Positions 1 through 8,885 of a DNA stretch of 64,000 bases are shown here, one piece after another. Source of the DNA: Streptomyces sp. WM6386. Lineage in GTDB: Bacteria > Actinomycetota > Actinomycetes > Streptomycetales > Streptomycetaceae. The first letter of the stretch is position 1; each line of letters starts with the position of its first letter. The stretch spans positions 142,484 to 206,483 of the forward strand of contig NZ_JXTE01000004.1 in assembly GCF_000972385.1 (NCBI RefSeq). The letters run 5' to 3'. The notes beneath the pieces were generated by a model. That model did no database searches and was not told the DNA's origin. It saw only the letters and a list, made by a program, of their open reading frames with translations. The position numbers and the translations under genes are program-made.

Positions 1-472
1 AGTCGTCCAGGGTGCGTGCGGGGGGCGTGGGTATCCGACGGCACAGCGGGCAGGTGCAGACGGTCGTCTGTTCCTCCTCGCGCGGCGGGGTGAGCGCCCG
101 GCTTCGCCAGGCCCCTTCCAGCATCGCGCAGGTCAGCCGGCAGACCTCGATATCGGTGCTGACCTGAGGGAAGGCTGCTTCGATCACGCGTAGGCCGCTG
201 TCGAGGTGCCTCAGCCTGGCATGGCCCTCCTCGTCGGGCGGGAGGAACGCGGGCTGCGCCAGCCGGAGGGCTCCCTCCACATGGAGCGTGGTGCCGGCGT
301 GGCGGGATCCGAGTGCGTCCAGCCGCTGCCGAGCGGCGTTCCGGGACCTTCGGTACTGTTCCGTGCTCCCCTTGATCCGTTTCACCAAGAGGTCGGCCAG
401 GGTGTTCCCCTCCGTCGGCCGGACCTGGACGGGGGTGTCGAAGGGGAGGCCGAAGGTGACGTCCTGAGCCAT
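1..472 (-). CDS. Unknown protein, 3' end outside window
   Basis: The reading frame is open from an ATG at 472 to the left edge (157 codons visible), so the C-terminus is missing. A good ribosome site (GAAAGGA) sits just upstream of the ATG. The visible protein is hydrophilic, without signal peptide or membrane segment. Near the visible end is a CTCPLCRR cysteine cluster that could bind zinc, preceded by a mostly helical region. I do not recognise the family. It is separated from the next gene by about 180 bases with no clear feature. Coding status is supported by the start site and by GC-rich third positions; the function is unknown. Confidence 0.7.
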   Translation of the reverse strand, partial: MAQDVTFGLPFDTPVQVRPTEGNTLADLLVKRIKGSTEQYRRSRNAARQRLDALGSRHAGTTLHVEGALRLAQPAFLPPDEEGHARLRHLDSGLRVIEAAFPQVSTDIEVCRLTCAMLEGAWRSRALTPPREEEQTTVCTCPLCRRIPTPPARTLDD

Positions 473-651
473 GTGGTTCCTTTCGGGAGACGGCGCGCAG
501 AGCCCCCACCCCTGCGGACGTGGGCGGCAGAGGAACCGCCCGCGTGCTCGAACTGGGCCTCCCGGTACGGAAGTTGAACCGAGAAGCGGAACGAGACTCC
601 CCAGAGCGTAAATGATCTACGCCGTGCCCCGGCGGTGATCTCCGTTACTGC

Positions 652-2292
652 TCAGGCCTCTTGAGCTGCGTACACTCCCACCCCTCCCACATAGGTGAGC
701 GCCACCCTCGTCCCCGCGACCTCCGCAAGCGGACGATCGAACGGGTCCCGGTCCAGGACCACCAGATCCGCCAGCGCCCCCACGCGCACCCGACCGGATT
801 CGTCGAGGTGGTTCACATACGCCGAGCCCGCGGTGTAGGCGGTCAACGCCTCGGCGAGGCCGATGCGTTCGGCGGGCAGGAACACCGCGGCGCCCTCGCT
901 GTCCGGGGCCACGCGGTTGACGGCGACATGGATCCCCTCCAGCGGATCGGGGCTGCTGACCGGCCAGTCGCTGCCCGCGGCGAGCCGGGCACCGGAGCGC
1001 AGCAGCGCGCCGAACGGGTACTGCCACGCGGCCCGTTCGGGACCCAGGAAGGGAATGGTGAGCTCGTCCATCTGGGGTTCGTGGGCCGCCCACAGGGGCT
1101 GGATGTTGGCTGTGGCGCCGAGTCGGGCGAAACGCGGCACGTCGTCGGGGTGCACGACCTGAAGGTGCGCCAGATGGGGCCGGGTGTCGCTCGGTCCGTT
1201 GGCGGTCCGGGCGGCCTCGATCGCGTCCAGGGCGTCGCGTACCGCCCGGTCGCCCAGGGCATGGAAGTGGCACTGGAAGCCGAGGGCGTCCAACTCGGTC
1301 ACGTACTTGGGAAGTTGGCCCGGATCGATGAAACTCGTGCCCCGGTTGGCGGTGGCGCAGCCGCACTGGTCCAGATACGGGTCGAGCAGCGCGGCGGTGC
1401 CGGTCTCGGCGACCCCGTCCAGCATCAGCTTGACCGTGCCCGCCCGGAACCGGCCGTGGCTCAACGCGGCCCGCCGCTCGACGAGTTCGGGGATCTGCTC
1501 GGCCCCGCGTCCGCGGTCCCACCACAGCGAGCCGACGACGCGCGCGGTGAGCGAGCCGTCCCGGGCGGCCGTCCGATACGCGTCGGAGGGGTCGTCCATG
1601 CCGAGGAAGGTGCCGACGAGGGCGTCCTGCCAGGCCGTGATACCGAGGGAGTGCAGATGGCGCTGGGCGTGCAGCAGGGCGGCGAGCCGGTCGGCCGGGG
1701 TGGCCTGGGGAGTGAGGCGCCCGACGAGCTGCATCGCGCCCTCCTGGAGGGTGCCGCTCGGCTCGCCCGAGCCCGAGGGGGCGCGGTCGATGCGTCCGTC
1801 GGCCGGGTCCGGGGTGTCGCGGGTGACACCGGCGAGTTCCAGTGCGCGGCTGTTGACCCAGGCGCCGTGATGGTCGCGGTTGGGCAGATAGACCGGCCGG
1901 TCCGGGACGACGGCGTCCAGCAGCTCCTTCGTCGGCGTACCGCCCTCGAAGGCCTCCATCGACCAGCCGCCGCCGGTGATCCACTCCCGCTCCGGATGCG
2001 CGGCGGCGTAGGCGCGTACGGCGTCGACCGTCTCCTTGGCCGTCTTGGCCCGGGTCAGGTCGCACTGGGTGAGTTCGAGGCCGGCCGGCACCGGGTGGAT
2101 GTGCGCGTCCTGGAAGCCGGGCAGCAGCAACCGCCCCGCCAGGTCGACCACTTCGGTCCGCGGCCCCCTGAGGTCCAGGACCTCGTCGTGTCCTACGGCG
2201 GTGATGCGGTCGCCGGTGACGGCCACGGCGGTCGCGGTGCGACCCTCGGGGGTGAGGACGGGGCCGCCGGTGAAGATGAGGTCTGCGTGCAT
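652..2292 (-). CDS. Amidohydrolase, YtcJ/TIM-barrel family
   Basis: A 546-residue metal-dependent amidohydrolase. The metal-binding H-x-H of strand 1 is at about residues 64-66 (DAHIHP), and the middle and C-terminal parts carry the barrel and the returning small beta domain (GALADLVVLDRDPF), typical of the YtcJ-like group. The start at 2292 is preferred to an in-frame codon at 2358 because AGGAACGG lies just upstream and the beta-sandwich motif MHADLIFTGG begins there. Substrate is unknown; relatives hydrolyse amide or imide bonds. It lies downstream of an amino-acid permease on the same strand, so uptake and hydrolysis of an amide compound is a reasonable inference. Confidence 0.88.
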   Translation of the reverse strand: MHADLIFTGGPVLTPEGRTATAVAVTGDRITAVGHDEVLDLRGPRTEVVDLAGRLLLPGFQDAHIHPVPAGLELTQCDLTRAKTAKETVDAVRAYAAAHPEREWITGGGWSMEAFEGGTPTKELLDAVVPDRPVYLPNRDHHGAWVNSRALELAGVTRDTPDPADGRIDRAPSGSGEPSGTLQEGAMQLVGRLTPQATPADRLAALLHAQRHLHSLGITAWQDALVGTFLGMDDPSDAYRTAARDGSLTARVVGSLWWDRGRGAEQIPELVERRAALSHGRFRAGTVKLMLDGVAETGTAALLDPYLDQCGCATANRGTSFIDPGQLPKYVTELDALGFQCHFHALGDRAVRDALDAIEAARTANGPSDTRPHLAHLQVVHPDDVPRFARLGATANIQPLWAAHEPQMDELTIPFLGPERAAWQYPFGALLRSGARLAAGSDWPVSSPDPLEGIHVAVNRVAPDSEGAAVFLPAERIGLAEALTAYTAGSAYVNHLDESGRVRVGALADLVVLDRDPFDRPLAEVAGTRVALTYVGGVGVYAAQEA

Positions 2293-2372
2293 GTTCCGTT
2301 CCTGTGAGGTCGGTTGGATGTGACTGAGCGGACCCGGGCGGAGTCCGATGCCGGGCACGGCAGCGCCCTTTC

Positions 2373-2440
2373 AGGGGCGCGGGGCTGTATCGATATGCGG
2401 CTCCGCCGCGTGGGCGCGACAAGCCCCCACCGGCCCGCGG
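2373..2440. repeat. GC-rich intergenic repeat, copy 1
   Basis: Begins AGGGGCGCGGGGCTGTATCG and continues with a stretch nearly identical to copy 2 at 20604-20675, then diverges. It sits between the permease stop and the amidohydrolase start. This family of short repeats (core GGGGCGCGGGG followed by a GCGACCAGCC-like stretch) is scattered between genes in many Streptomyces genomes; its function is not established. Confidence 0.75.
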
Positions 2441-2445
2441 ACGAG

Positions 2446-3945
2446 TCACCGCGCCTCCAGCGAAGTGCTGAGCAGCTGCGGCGCATCCGCATCCGTACCT
2501 GAGCCCGTACGGAAGTACGGCGAGCGCCGCACCCACCTGGCCCACGCGGCGGCGACGAAGCCCGACGCGATCATCGCCAGGGGAGTGCTGAGCAGGAACC
2601 AGCCGTTGTCCGCGCTGAGTTCGAAGTGATCGGTGGAGGTGTAGAAGGACCAGCCCAGATAGCCGCCGAGGCCGAGCAGGGCCAGCGCGCCCAGGGTGGG
2701 CAGCACCACGGCCCGGACTCCCTGCTGGAAGTCCTCGCGCAGCAGCGAGCGGAAGCGCACCGCCGCCGCGAGGGCCGTCAGCGCGTACGACAGGGCGACC
2801 ACGATGCCGACCGCGCTCACCGTCGCCATGATCATGTCCGCGAGCCGCGGGATGACCAGGGCGAGGCCCGCGACCCCCGCCGCCAGGGCGCCGATCAGCA
2901 CGGTCCCGGTGGCCGGAGTCCCGTACCGGGAGCTGACCTTGGACCACACCGGGCCGAGCGTACGGTCCCGGCTCATCGCGAACATCCCCCGAGCCGTCGG
3001 GATCACACCGGCCTGAAGCGAGGCCACCGCCGAGAACATGAGCGCCACCAGGGGCAGCGCGGCCAGCGGCATCGAGGCCAGCCGGTCGCCGAAGAAGGCC
3101 AGCCCCTCGGCGCCGTGCCCCGCCAGCTCCTGCTCCGACAGCACGCGCTGGAAGGCGACCGAGCCGATCAGGAACAGCACCAGCATGGTGACCAGCGTGG
3201 TCAGGCCCGCCCGGGACGCGTCCCGTGGATCACGCACCTCCTCCGACACGCTGAACGCGCTCTCGAAGCCCCAGTAGCAGAACACCGACAGCAGCATGCC
3301 CTGCGCCAGCGCCGTCGCCGACGGGATCGCGAACGGGTCGAACCAGCTCAGGCTGAAGGGGTGCGGGCCGGTGACGATGCCGTATCCGCAGAAGCCCAGC
3401 AGGACGACGTACTCGAAGACCAGCAGCCCGCCCTGGAGCCGAGCCGCGGTCCGCACCCCCGTGACGGCGGTCAACGTGACCGCGACCAGGACGAACACGC
3501 CCAGCGCGGTCGTCTGCGCCGTCGACCCCGGGTCCAGAGCGAGGCCGCCCAGCCGGTGCAGTCCGGCGTCGCCCGCCAGCTGGATCAGTGCCGAGCCGGT
3601 GACGGCCGTGGTGTAGGCGAGGAAGGCCACCGTCGCCACGATGTTCACCCAGCCGACCATGAAGCCGAGCCAGGGGCTGAGCGAACGGCCCACCCACACA
3701 TAGCCGTTGCCCGCGTTGGGCTCGACGCGATTGAGCCGGGAGTACGCGCCGGCGATGCCGAGGACCGGCAGGAACGCCAGCAGCATGATCGCCGGCAGAT
3801 GCAGTCCGACGACCCCGGCCGTGACGCCGAGCCCGATGCCGATGCTCGTGGTCGCGGCCGTGCTGGAGGCGGCGATGGCGACGCCGTCGAGGACGCCGAG
3901 GGACTTGCGCAGGGTGGGCCCTGTGGAGGGGGCGTGGTCGGGCAT
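2446..3945 (-). CDS. APC-superfamily amino-acid permease
   Basis: A 499-residue membrane protein with about twelve hydrophobic segments. The N-terminal part SLGVLDGVAIAASSTAATTSIGIGLG is the substrate-binding helix-break region of APC transporters. A long N-terminal half with PNAGNGYVWVGRSLSPWLGF matches amino-acid/polyamine permeases. The ATG at 3945 follows GGAGAACC. It is divergent from the TetR gene at 4083 (137-base gap) and upstream of the amidohydrolase on the same strand, so the two may be co-transcribed, although repeat copy 1 lies between them. Substrate cannot be told from sequence. Confidence 0.9.
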   Translation of the reverse strand: MPDHAPSTGPTLRKSLGVLDGVAIAASSTAATTSIGIGLGVTAGVVGLHLPAIMLLAFLPVLGIAGAYSRLNRVEPNAGNGYVWVGRSLSPWLGFMVGWVNIVATVAFLAYTTAVTGSALIQLAGDAGLHRLGGLALDPGSTAQTTALGVFVLVAVTLTAVTGVRTAARLQGGLLVFEYVVLLGFCGYGIVTGPHPFSLSWFDPFAIPSATALAQGMLLSVFCYWGFESAFSVSEEVRDPRDASRAGLTTLVTMLVLFLIGSVAFQRVLSEQELAGHGAEGLAFFGDRLASMPLAALPLVALMFSAVASLQAGVIPTARGMFAMSRDRTLGPVWSKVSSRYGTPATGTVLIGALAAGVAGLALVIPRLADMIMATVSAVGIVVALSYALTALAAAVRFRSLLREDFQQGVRAVVLPTLGALALLGLGGYLGWSFYTSTDHFELSADNGWFLLSTPLAMIASGFVAAAWARWVRRSPYFRTGSGTDADAPQLLSTSLEAR

Positions 3946-4020
3946 GGCCGGTTCTCCGCTCGCACCGGGGGGCCTGGCAGGCCCCGGTGAGCCGACATGA
4001 AACTGTCCCGGGGCTTAACA

Positions 4021-4037
4021 GGTCAACGGTGTTGTCA
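4021..4037. promoter_or_regulatory. Candidate operator/promoter between permease and TetR gene
   Basis: CAAC-GGT-GTTG at 4024-4034 is a short palindrome overlapping TTGACC read on the minus strand (4021-4026), which could be the -35 of the permease promoter. Its place in the divergent gap suggests control by the TetR protein. The palindrome is short, so this is tentative. Confidence 0.35.
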
Positions 4038-4082
4038 TAAGGTGCGGCCACGAGCCGGCGACCACGGCCCACGGAGGCACCC

Positions 4083-4859
4083 ATGAGCGACCGCGTCGTC
4101 CCGCCCGCCGCCCGGCGGCGCAGGCGCCCCACCAAACAGGGCGTCGTCCTGTCCGAGGAGCTGATCGTCGAGACGGCGCTCAGGCTGATCGAGGAGCACG
4201 GGGCCGACGCCCTCTCGGTGCGCCGCCTGGGCCTGGCCCTCGGCGCCGACCCCAGCTCGCTGTACCGGTACTTCCGGGACACCGACGACCTGATGCTGGC
4301 CGTCGCCGACGAGCTCATCGGCCGGACCCTGCGCATCTGGCGCCCCACCGGCGACTGGCGCGTCGACCTGCGCGACCTCGGCCTGCGCATGCACGCGGGC
4401 GCGCTCGCCCACCCCCGCGCGGCGGTGCTCAGCTCGCATCGGGTTACCGGCCGCGGCCATGAGATCCAGGCCGTGGAGACCATCCTCGGCGTGCTCCGCG
4501 ACGCGGGCTTCCCCGACGCCGACGCGGTGCGCATCTACCACGCCTTCGTCGACCAGGCCCTCGCCTTCGCCGCCCTCGACTCGGCGAGCACCGCGCTGCC
4601 GAAGCCGGCCCGGGAGGCGGAAGTGACCGTGTGGCGCACGACGTACGCCAAGCTGCTCGCCGACACCCACCCGCACATCGCCGCGACCGCCCGCCACCTC
4701 GTGGCCGACATGCCGCGCAGCTCCTACCCGGCCGCCCTGGAGATGCTCCTGAGCGCGGCGGCGGCCCGACTTGCGGAGATCGGCGACCGGCTCGAGGCCC
4801 CTCGGGCCACACTGGTACGTCCGTCAACACCGCCCCGACAGGAGAGCGTTCACCGATGA
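4083..4859 (+). CDS. TetR-family transcriptional regulator
   Basis: A 258-residue regulator. The N-terminal helix-turn-helix spans about residues 20-70 (SVRRLGLALGADPSSLYRYFRDTDDLM), preceded by an arginine-rich arm. The C-terminal half is helical and resembles the TetR_C ligand-binding region. GGAGG lies seven bases before the ATG. It is divergent from the amino-acid permease, which it probably represses. Its stop overlaps the start of the next gene (ATGA at 4856-4859), so the two are translationally coupled. Confidence 0.9.
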   Translation: MSDRVVPPAARRRRRPTKQGVVLSEELIVETALRLIEEHGADALSVRRLGLALGADPSSLYRYFRDTDDLMLAVADELIGRTLRIWRPTGDWRVDLRDLGLRMHAGALAHPRAAVLSSHRVTGRGHEIQAVETILGVLRDAGFPDADAVRIYHAFVDQALAFAALDSASTALPKPAREAEVTVWRTTYAKLLADTHPHIAATARHLVADMPRSSYPAALEMLLSAAAARLAEIGDRLEAPRATLVRPSTPPRQESVHR

Positions 4860-5320
4860 CCAACCCGCCCGCCCGCCCCGCCAAGCAGCGCAAGCAGGAC
4901 ACCCTGAACCGCCTGGAGCACGACGAGGACGTGTGGGTCGCCACCGCGAACGCCGACGGGGGAGTGCCGTTCCTCGTGCCGCTGTCCTTCTGCTGGGACG
5001 GCTCGACACTGCTCCTGGCCACCCCGGCCACCAGTCCCACCGGCCGGAACCTGAAGGCGACCGGCAGGACCCGCCTCGGTCTCGGGCCGACCCGGGACGT
5101 CGTGATGATCGAGGGCACGGTCGAGACGTTCACCCCCGCCGAGGTGGGCGAGGAGGAAGCCGACCGCTTCGCGGCCGCCACCGGCTTCGAGCCACGTGAA
5201 CTCGCCACGCCCTACCTGTACTTCCGGGTCCGGCCGACCAGGGTGCAGGCCTGGCGCGAGGTCAATGAGCTCTCCGGGCGCGAGCTGATGCGGGACGGGG
5301 AGTGGCTGGTCGCCGACTGA
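4856..5320 (+). CDS. Pyridoxamine 5'-phosphate oxidase-family flavin protein
   Basis: A 154-residue split-barrel protein of the FMN/F420-binding PPOX superfamily. Visible features are the strand motif VWVATANADGGVPFLVPLSFCWDG, LLLATPATSPTGRNL, and a C-terminal tail ending in YFRVRPTRVQAWRE. The ATG at 4856 overlaps the TetR stop by four bases, which fixes the start; longer in-frame extensions only read through the TetR gene in another frame. Relatives reduce small electrophiles or degrade heme, but the substrate here is unknown. Coupling to TetR suggests a shared detoxification response. Confidence 0.85.
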   Translation: MTNPPARPAKQRKQDTLNRLEHDEDVWVATANADGGVPFLVPLSFCWDGSTLLLATPATSPTGRNLKATGRTRLGLGPTRDVVMIEGTVETFTPAEVGEEEADRFAAATGFEPRELATPYLYFRVRPTRVQAWREVNELSGRELMRDGEWLVAD

Positions 5321-5399
5321 ACCGGGCGGTTCGGGATATCCGGGAGGTGGAGGGCGGCGGGACAGGAACGTCCCGCGCCCCGGACCGTTCGGAGGAGAC

Positions 5400-5792
5400 A
5401 TGGCACTGGTCAAAGCAGGCCTCGTGGTGCTCGACTGCGCCGAGCCGGAGAAGCTCGCCGGGTTCTACAAGGAGCTGCTGGAGGCCGAGGAGACCCACGA
5501 GAGCGTCAACCGCGTGGAGATCCTCGGCGCCGGGGGCACCCGGCTGGCGTTCCGCCGGGACATGAACGCGACGCCGCCGAGCTGGCCGCGCCCCGAGAAC
5601 TCCCTCCAGGCCCACCTCGACTTCGTCGTCGAGGACCTGGACGAGGCCGAGCGCAGGGTCGTCGGGCTCGGCGGGCGGCCCCTGGAGACAAAGGATCCCT
5701 CCGGCCCGTTCGAGGAACGCGGGTACGCCGACCCGGCGGGACACTCCTTCACCCTGCGCTGTGTCCCGCCGACGGCGCCCAAACAAGGCTGA
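5400..5792 (+). CDS. VOC-superfamily (glyoxalase/bleomycin-resistance fold) protein
   Basis: A 130-residue single-chain VOC protein with two beta-alpha-beta-beta-beta units (KAGLVVLDCAEPEKLAGFYKELL and LDFVVEDLDEAERRVVGLGG) and the terminal PAGHSFTLR strand. CGGAGGAG precedes the ATG. This group contains many uncharacterised small-molecule-binding or metal-dependent enzymes, so no substrate can be named. It follows the PPOX gene by 79 bases and may share its transcript. The next gene converges with only two bases between stops. Confidence 0.85.
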   Translation: MALVKAGLVVLDCAEPEKLAGFYKELLEAEETHESVNRVEILGAGGTRLAFRRDMNATPPSWPRPENSLQAHLDFVVEDLDEAERRVVGLGGRPLETKDPSGPFEERGYADPAGHSFTLRCVPPTAPKQG

Positions 5793-5794
5793 CG

Positions 5795-6097
5795 TCAGTC
5801 CCGGCCGCCCTTTTCGTCGGTCGGCCAGACCCCGGTGGACCGCTCGATGGCCTTCGCGCCCGTGCGGTCCACCGCGCTGCGCACCACCGCGAAGATGGCG
5901 CCCTGCACGGCCGCGGCCAGCAGGATCTCCCCCCAGCCGCGATCCCGGTCCAGCGCGTCGGGAGCGTCGTCCTCGTGCCGTATCGCCTTCCACGTCTTCT
6001 GGAAGGCGAGCCCCGCCAGCGCCCCGCTCGACCAGCCCAGCGCGAACCCGACGGGCTTGTAGAAGAGGGGGAGCTTCAACTTCTTCTTCTTGGCCAT
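5795..6097 (-). CDS. DUF4235 membrane-associated protein
   Basis: A 100-residue protein with a lysine-rich N-terminus (MAKKKKLKLPLFYKP), then two hydrophobic segments around residues 16-32 and 58-75, matching the short actinobacterial DUF4235 family. No function is known for the family. It lies 24 bases downstream of the glutathionyl-hydroquinone reductase-like gene on the same strand and is probably co-transcribed. Confidence 0.85.
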   Translation of the reverse strand: MAKKKKLKLPLFYKPVGFALGWSSGALAGLAFQKTWKAIRHEDDAPDALDRDRGWGEILLAAAVQGAIFAVVRSAVDRTGAKAIERSTGVWPTDEKGGRD

Positions 6098-6121
6098 GTA
6101 CGTCTCCTGTGTCCGTATCGG

Positions 6122-7105
6122 TCAGTGCTGGTCCGGCACCGGGTCCGGCGGTGTTCCGTCGCCGAACGGCCGGCCGCCCAGCTCCTCTCGGTGGTGCGCG
6201 GTCAGCCAGCCCTCCTGGTCCGGCCCGAGCGGCACGATGCCGGTCGGATTGATCCCGGAGTGCACCTGGTAGTAGTGCCGTTTGATGTGGTCGAAGTCGA
6301 CCGTGTCACCGAAGCCCGGCGTCTGGTAGAGGTCGCGGACATAGCCCCACAGCACCTGGTTCTCCGTCAGCTTCCAGCGGTTGCACTTGAAGTGACCGTG
6401 GTAGACGGCGTCGAAGCGGACCAGCGTGGTGAACAGCCGGATGTCCGCCTCGGTGATCGTGTCGCCGACCAGATAGCGCTGCCGGGCCAGCCGCGGCGTC
6501 AGCAGCTCCAGGCGCCTGAAGACGCCGGCGCACGCCTCCTCGTACTCCTCCTGCTCGGTGGCGAAGCCCGCCCGGTACACGCCGTTGTTGACGTCCTCGT
6601 AGACGTCCGCCATCACGGTGTCGATCTCGTCGCGCAGCGCCCTCGGGTACAGGTCCGGGGCGCCGTCCCGGTGCAGGTCCGTCCACTCGGTGGCGAGGTC
6701 CAGGGTGATCTGCTGGTAGTCGTTGGTGACCAGCTTGCCGCTCGGCACGTCCACGATCGCGGGCACGCTCACCCCGCCAGGGTGGCCGGACTCGCGCCGG
6801 TCGTAGGCCTCGCTCAGATAGCGGATGCCGAGGACCGGGTCGCGGTCGTCCGGATCGAGGGTGAAGCGCCAGCTGCGATCGTCCTGGATCGGGTCCGCCA
6901 CGGCCAGTGACAGGGCGTTCTCCAGGCCGAGCAGCCGCCGCGACACCAGGGAGCGGCTCGCCCACGGACAGGCCCGGCTGACGACCAGCCGGTAGCGGCC
7001 CGCCTCCACGGGCCATCCGTCACGGCCGTCCGCGGTGACGCGGTCGGTGAAATGGGCCTTGGACCGCTTGAACGTCTTGTTGCCGTACGCGCGGTTGCCG
7101 CTCAT
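6122..7105 (-). CDS. Glutathionyl-hydroquinone reductase-like GST (ECM4/YqjG family)
   Basis: A 327-residue protein. The thioredoxin-fold domain carries RYRLVVSRACPWASR, in which the Cys before Pro-Trp is the catalytic residue of this family. A helical GST C-terminal domain follows (FRRLELLTPRLARQRYLVGDTITEADIRLFTTLVRFDAVY). The ATG at 7105 follows AGGAGGCAGC; upstream in-frame codons lack such a site. Enzymes of this family reduce S-glutathionyl or S-mycothiol quinone conjugates. Streptomyces makes mycothiol rather than glutathione, so a mycothiol-dependent role is likely (inference). Confidence 0.88.
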   Translation of the reverse strand: MSGNRAYGNKTFKRSKAHFTDRVTADGRDGWPVEAGRYRLVVSRACPWASRSLVSRRLLGLENALSLAVADPIQDDRSWRFTLDPDDRDPVLGIRYLSEAYDRRESGHPGGVSVPAIVDVPSGKLVTNDYQQITLDLATEWTDLHRDGAPDLYPRALRDEIDTVMADVYEDVNNGVYRAGFATEQEEYEEACAGVFRRLELLTPRLARQRYLVGDTITEADIRLFTTLVRFDAVYHGHFKCNRWKLTENQVLWGYVRDLYQTPGFGDTVDFDHIKRHYYQVHSGINPTGIVPLGPDQEGWLTAHHREELGGRPFGDGTPPDPVPDQH

Positions 7106-7190
7106 GCTGCCTCCTGCCTTACGGGCACTGTCTCCACCGCGTTCCCAGATTTCGGCGTGTGAGCCGCCCGACCTGGGGCAGTCGGCGGAG

Positions 7191-8171
7191 GTGAGCGGGA
7201 CATCCACCGAGAACACCGAAAGCAAGGCCGACCGGCGGACACGGGTCACCGTCCTGGTCGCGCTCGTCGCCAACCTCATGATCGCCGTCGCCAAGGCGAT
7301 CGGCGGCCTGATCGCGCACTCGCCGGCCCTGCTGTCGGAGGCGGCCCACTCCGTGGCCGACAGCCTCAACGAGGTCTTCCTCCTCGCCGCGCTGCGCCGC
7401 AGCCGCCGCCCCGCCGACCAGCGCCACCCCTTCGGCTACGGCAAGGAGCGCTACTTCTGGTCGCTGCTCGCCGCCGTCGGCATCTTCGTCATGGGCGGCT
7501 GCTTCTCCTTCTTCCAGGGCTTCGAGGCCCTGCGCGGCGGCGCGGAGGAGAAGCTCAGCGGATACGTCGCGGGCCTGATCGTGCTCGGCGTCGCCCTCCT
7601 CGCCGAAGGTGCCTCCCTGGTGCGGGCCCTGTACCAGATGCACCGCCAGGGCGGCACCGGGGACGGCCTGCGCGACCCGGCGCTGCGCACGGTGGTCGCC
7701 GAGGACGGCACGGCGGTGCTCGGCGTCACTCTCGCCATGGCGGGCATGGCCCTGCACATGGTCACCGGGGACGTCGTGTGGGAGGCGTCCGCGTCGCTGG
7801 CGATCGGGGCGCTGCTCGTCTTCGTCGCCTACCGGCTGGGCCGCGACGCCCGCGACCAGCTGATCGGCGCCGCCGCCGACCCGGAGACCAGCGACCGGAT
7901 GCGGTCCCTGCTGGCCGCTCAGCCCGAGATCGACAGCGTGGAGGCGCTGTTCACGATGCAGACGGGGCTGGGGTCCTGCCTGGTGGCCGCCCGGGTCGAC
8001 CTGGTGCCGGGCATCGACAGCGAACGGGTCGAGGAGGTAGCCGTCCGTATCAAACGGTCGGTCGCCGCCACCTTCCCCGAGGCGGACCAGATCTTCCTGG
8101 ACATCACCGACCGGCCCGCCCTGGAGGCACGAGAAAGCCCCGCCGCGACGGGGGAGCGCGGCGGGGCCTGA
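7191..8171 (+). CDS. Cation diffusion facilitator (zinc/iron efflux)
   Basis: About 326 residues with six membrane segments. SEAAHSVADSLNEVFLL is the second-helix metal site of CDF exporters (H and D residues). A cytoplasmic C-terminal domain with VEEVAVRIKRSVAATFPEADQIFLDI follows. The GTG at 7191 is chosen because the conserved N-terminus starts nearby; upstream in-frame extension to 7035 overlaps the promoter of the divergent GST gene. The exact start is uncertain. The end of the gene forms one arm of a strong hairpin. Confidence 0.87.
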   Translation: MSGTSTENTESKADRRTRVTVLVALVANLMIAVAKAIGGLIAHSPALLSEAAHSVADSLNEVFLLAALRRSRRPADQRHPFGYGKERYFWSLLAAVGIFVMGGCFSFFQGFEALRGGAEEKLSGYVAGLIVLGVALLAEGASLVRALYQMHRQGGTGDGLRDPALRTVVAEDGTAVLGVTLAMAGMALHMVTGDVVWEASASLAIGALLVFVAYRLGRDARDQLIGAAADPETSDRMRSLLAAQPEIDSVEALFTMQTGLGSCLVAARVDLVPGIDSERVEEVAVRIKRSVAATFPEADQIFLDITDRPALEARESPAATGERGGA

Positions 8172-8223
8172 GGCTCAGGTGCCCGGCGGGTGGAGCTTCA
8201 TGCGTACCCGCCCAAGTTTTTTT
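8137..8223 (+). terminator. Double terminator after the CDF gene
   Basis: A perfect 11-bp stem (GCCCCGCCGCG at 8137-8147 with CGCGGCGGGGC at 8157-8167) overlaps the CDF stop codon. A second stem (GGCGGGT at 8185-8191 with ACCCGCC at 8206-8212) is followed by seven T at 8217-8223. A T-tract this long is uncommon in such GC-rich DNA, so the second is a good intrinsic terminator for the plus-strand gene. Confidence 0.75.
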
Positions 8224-8250
8224 ACCCGAGGGCGGGGACGCCCGCCCGGA

Positions 8251-8700
8251 TCAGTCCGTGTCGGACGGTTCGAGCACGAAGACCGGGATCTCCCGGTCCG
8301 TCTTCTCCTGGTAGTCGGCGTACGGCGGATAGGCCGCCACCGCTCGCTCCCACCACTCGGCCTTCTCGGCGCCGGTGACCTCACGGGCGGTCATGTCCCG
8401 CTTCTCCGGCCCGTCCTGGAGCTCCACCCGGGGGTCGGCCTTGACGTTGTGGTACCAGACCGGGTGCTTGGGCGCCCCGCCCAGCGAGGCGACCGCGGCG
8501 TACCGCCCGCCGTGCTCGACCCGCATCAGCGGAGTCTTGCGGATCTTGCCGCTCCTGCCACCCACGGTGGTCAGAATGATGACGGGCATTCCCGTGTTCT
8601 GCAGGGTGGTGCCCTTGGTGCCGCCGGAGCCTTCGTACAGCTCCACCTGCTCGCGCACCCACCCGGTAGGACTGGGCTCGTACTCGCCCTCGAGAGGCAT
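8251..8700 (-). CDS. Deazaflavin (F420)-dependent nitroreductase-family protein
   Basis: A 149-residue protein of the Ddn/F420-binding split-barrel family. Diagnostic parts are [27 protein letters not shown] and [22 protein letters not shown], typical of 'nitroreductase family deazaflavin-dependent oxidoreductase'. The start at 8700 places the family N-terminus ([20 protein letters not shown]) first; a longer frame from 8760 adds an unrelated tail. The substrate is unknown. Confidence 0.88.
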   Translation of the reverse strand: MPLEGEYEPSPTGWVREQVELYEGSGGTKGTTLQNTGMPVIILTTVGGRSGKIRKTPLMRVEHGGRYAAVASLGGAPKHPVWYHNVKADPRVELQDGPEKRDMTAREVTGAEKAEWWERAVAAYPPYADYQEKTDREIPVFVLEPSDTD

Positions 8701-8885
8701 GGCATCCGTCCCATCGTCGTCGTGTACTACGGCTTGCTGACTGACATCGTCCCTCAACACCCGAGCCCCGGGGATTCATCCGTTCCGGAGGCTCGGATTC
8801 GGTCGGGCTCCATGACCTCGGAGGTAATCGCGCATGGCCGGTCCCCGCGGGCACAGTGAGACCCGGCCCAAGGAGAGGATCACCG

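Noticed and set aside
206..577. Open frame of 123 residues on the plus strand
   Set aside because: It is the antisense of the partial minus-strand gene, which has a proper ribosome site and better codon pattern.
473..651. Possible tRNA or small RNA between the first two genes
   Set aside because: Some pairing stretches, but no T-loop, anticodon arm or CCA pattern could be fitted.
661..2307. 548-codon plus-strand frame over the amidohydrolase gene
   Set aside because: Antisense shadow typical of GC-rich DNA; no family motifs, whereas the minus strand encodes a clear amidohydrolase.
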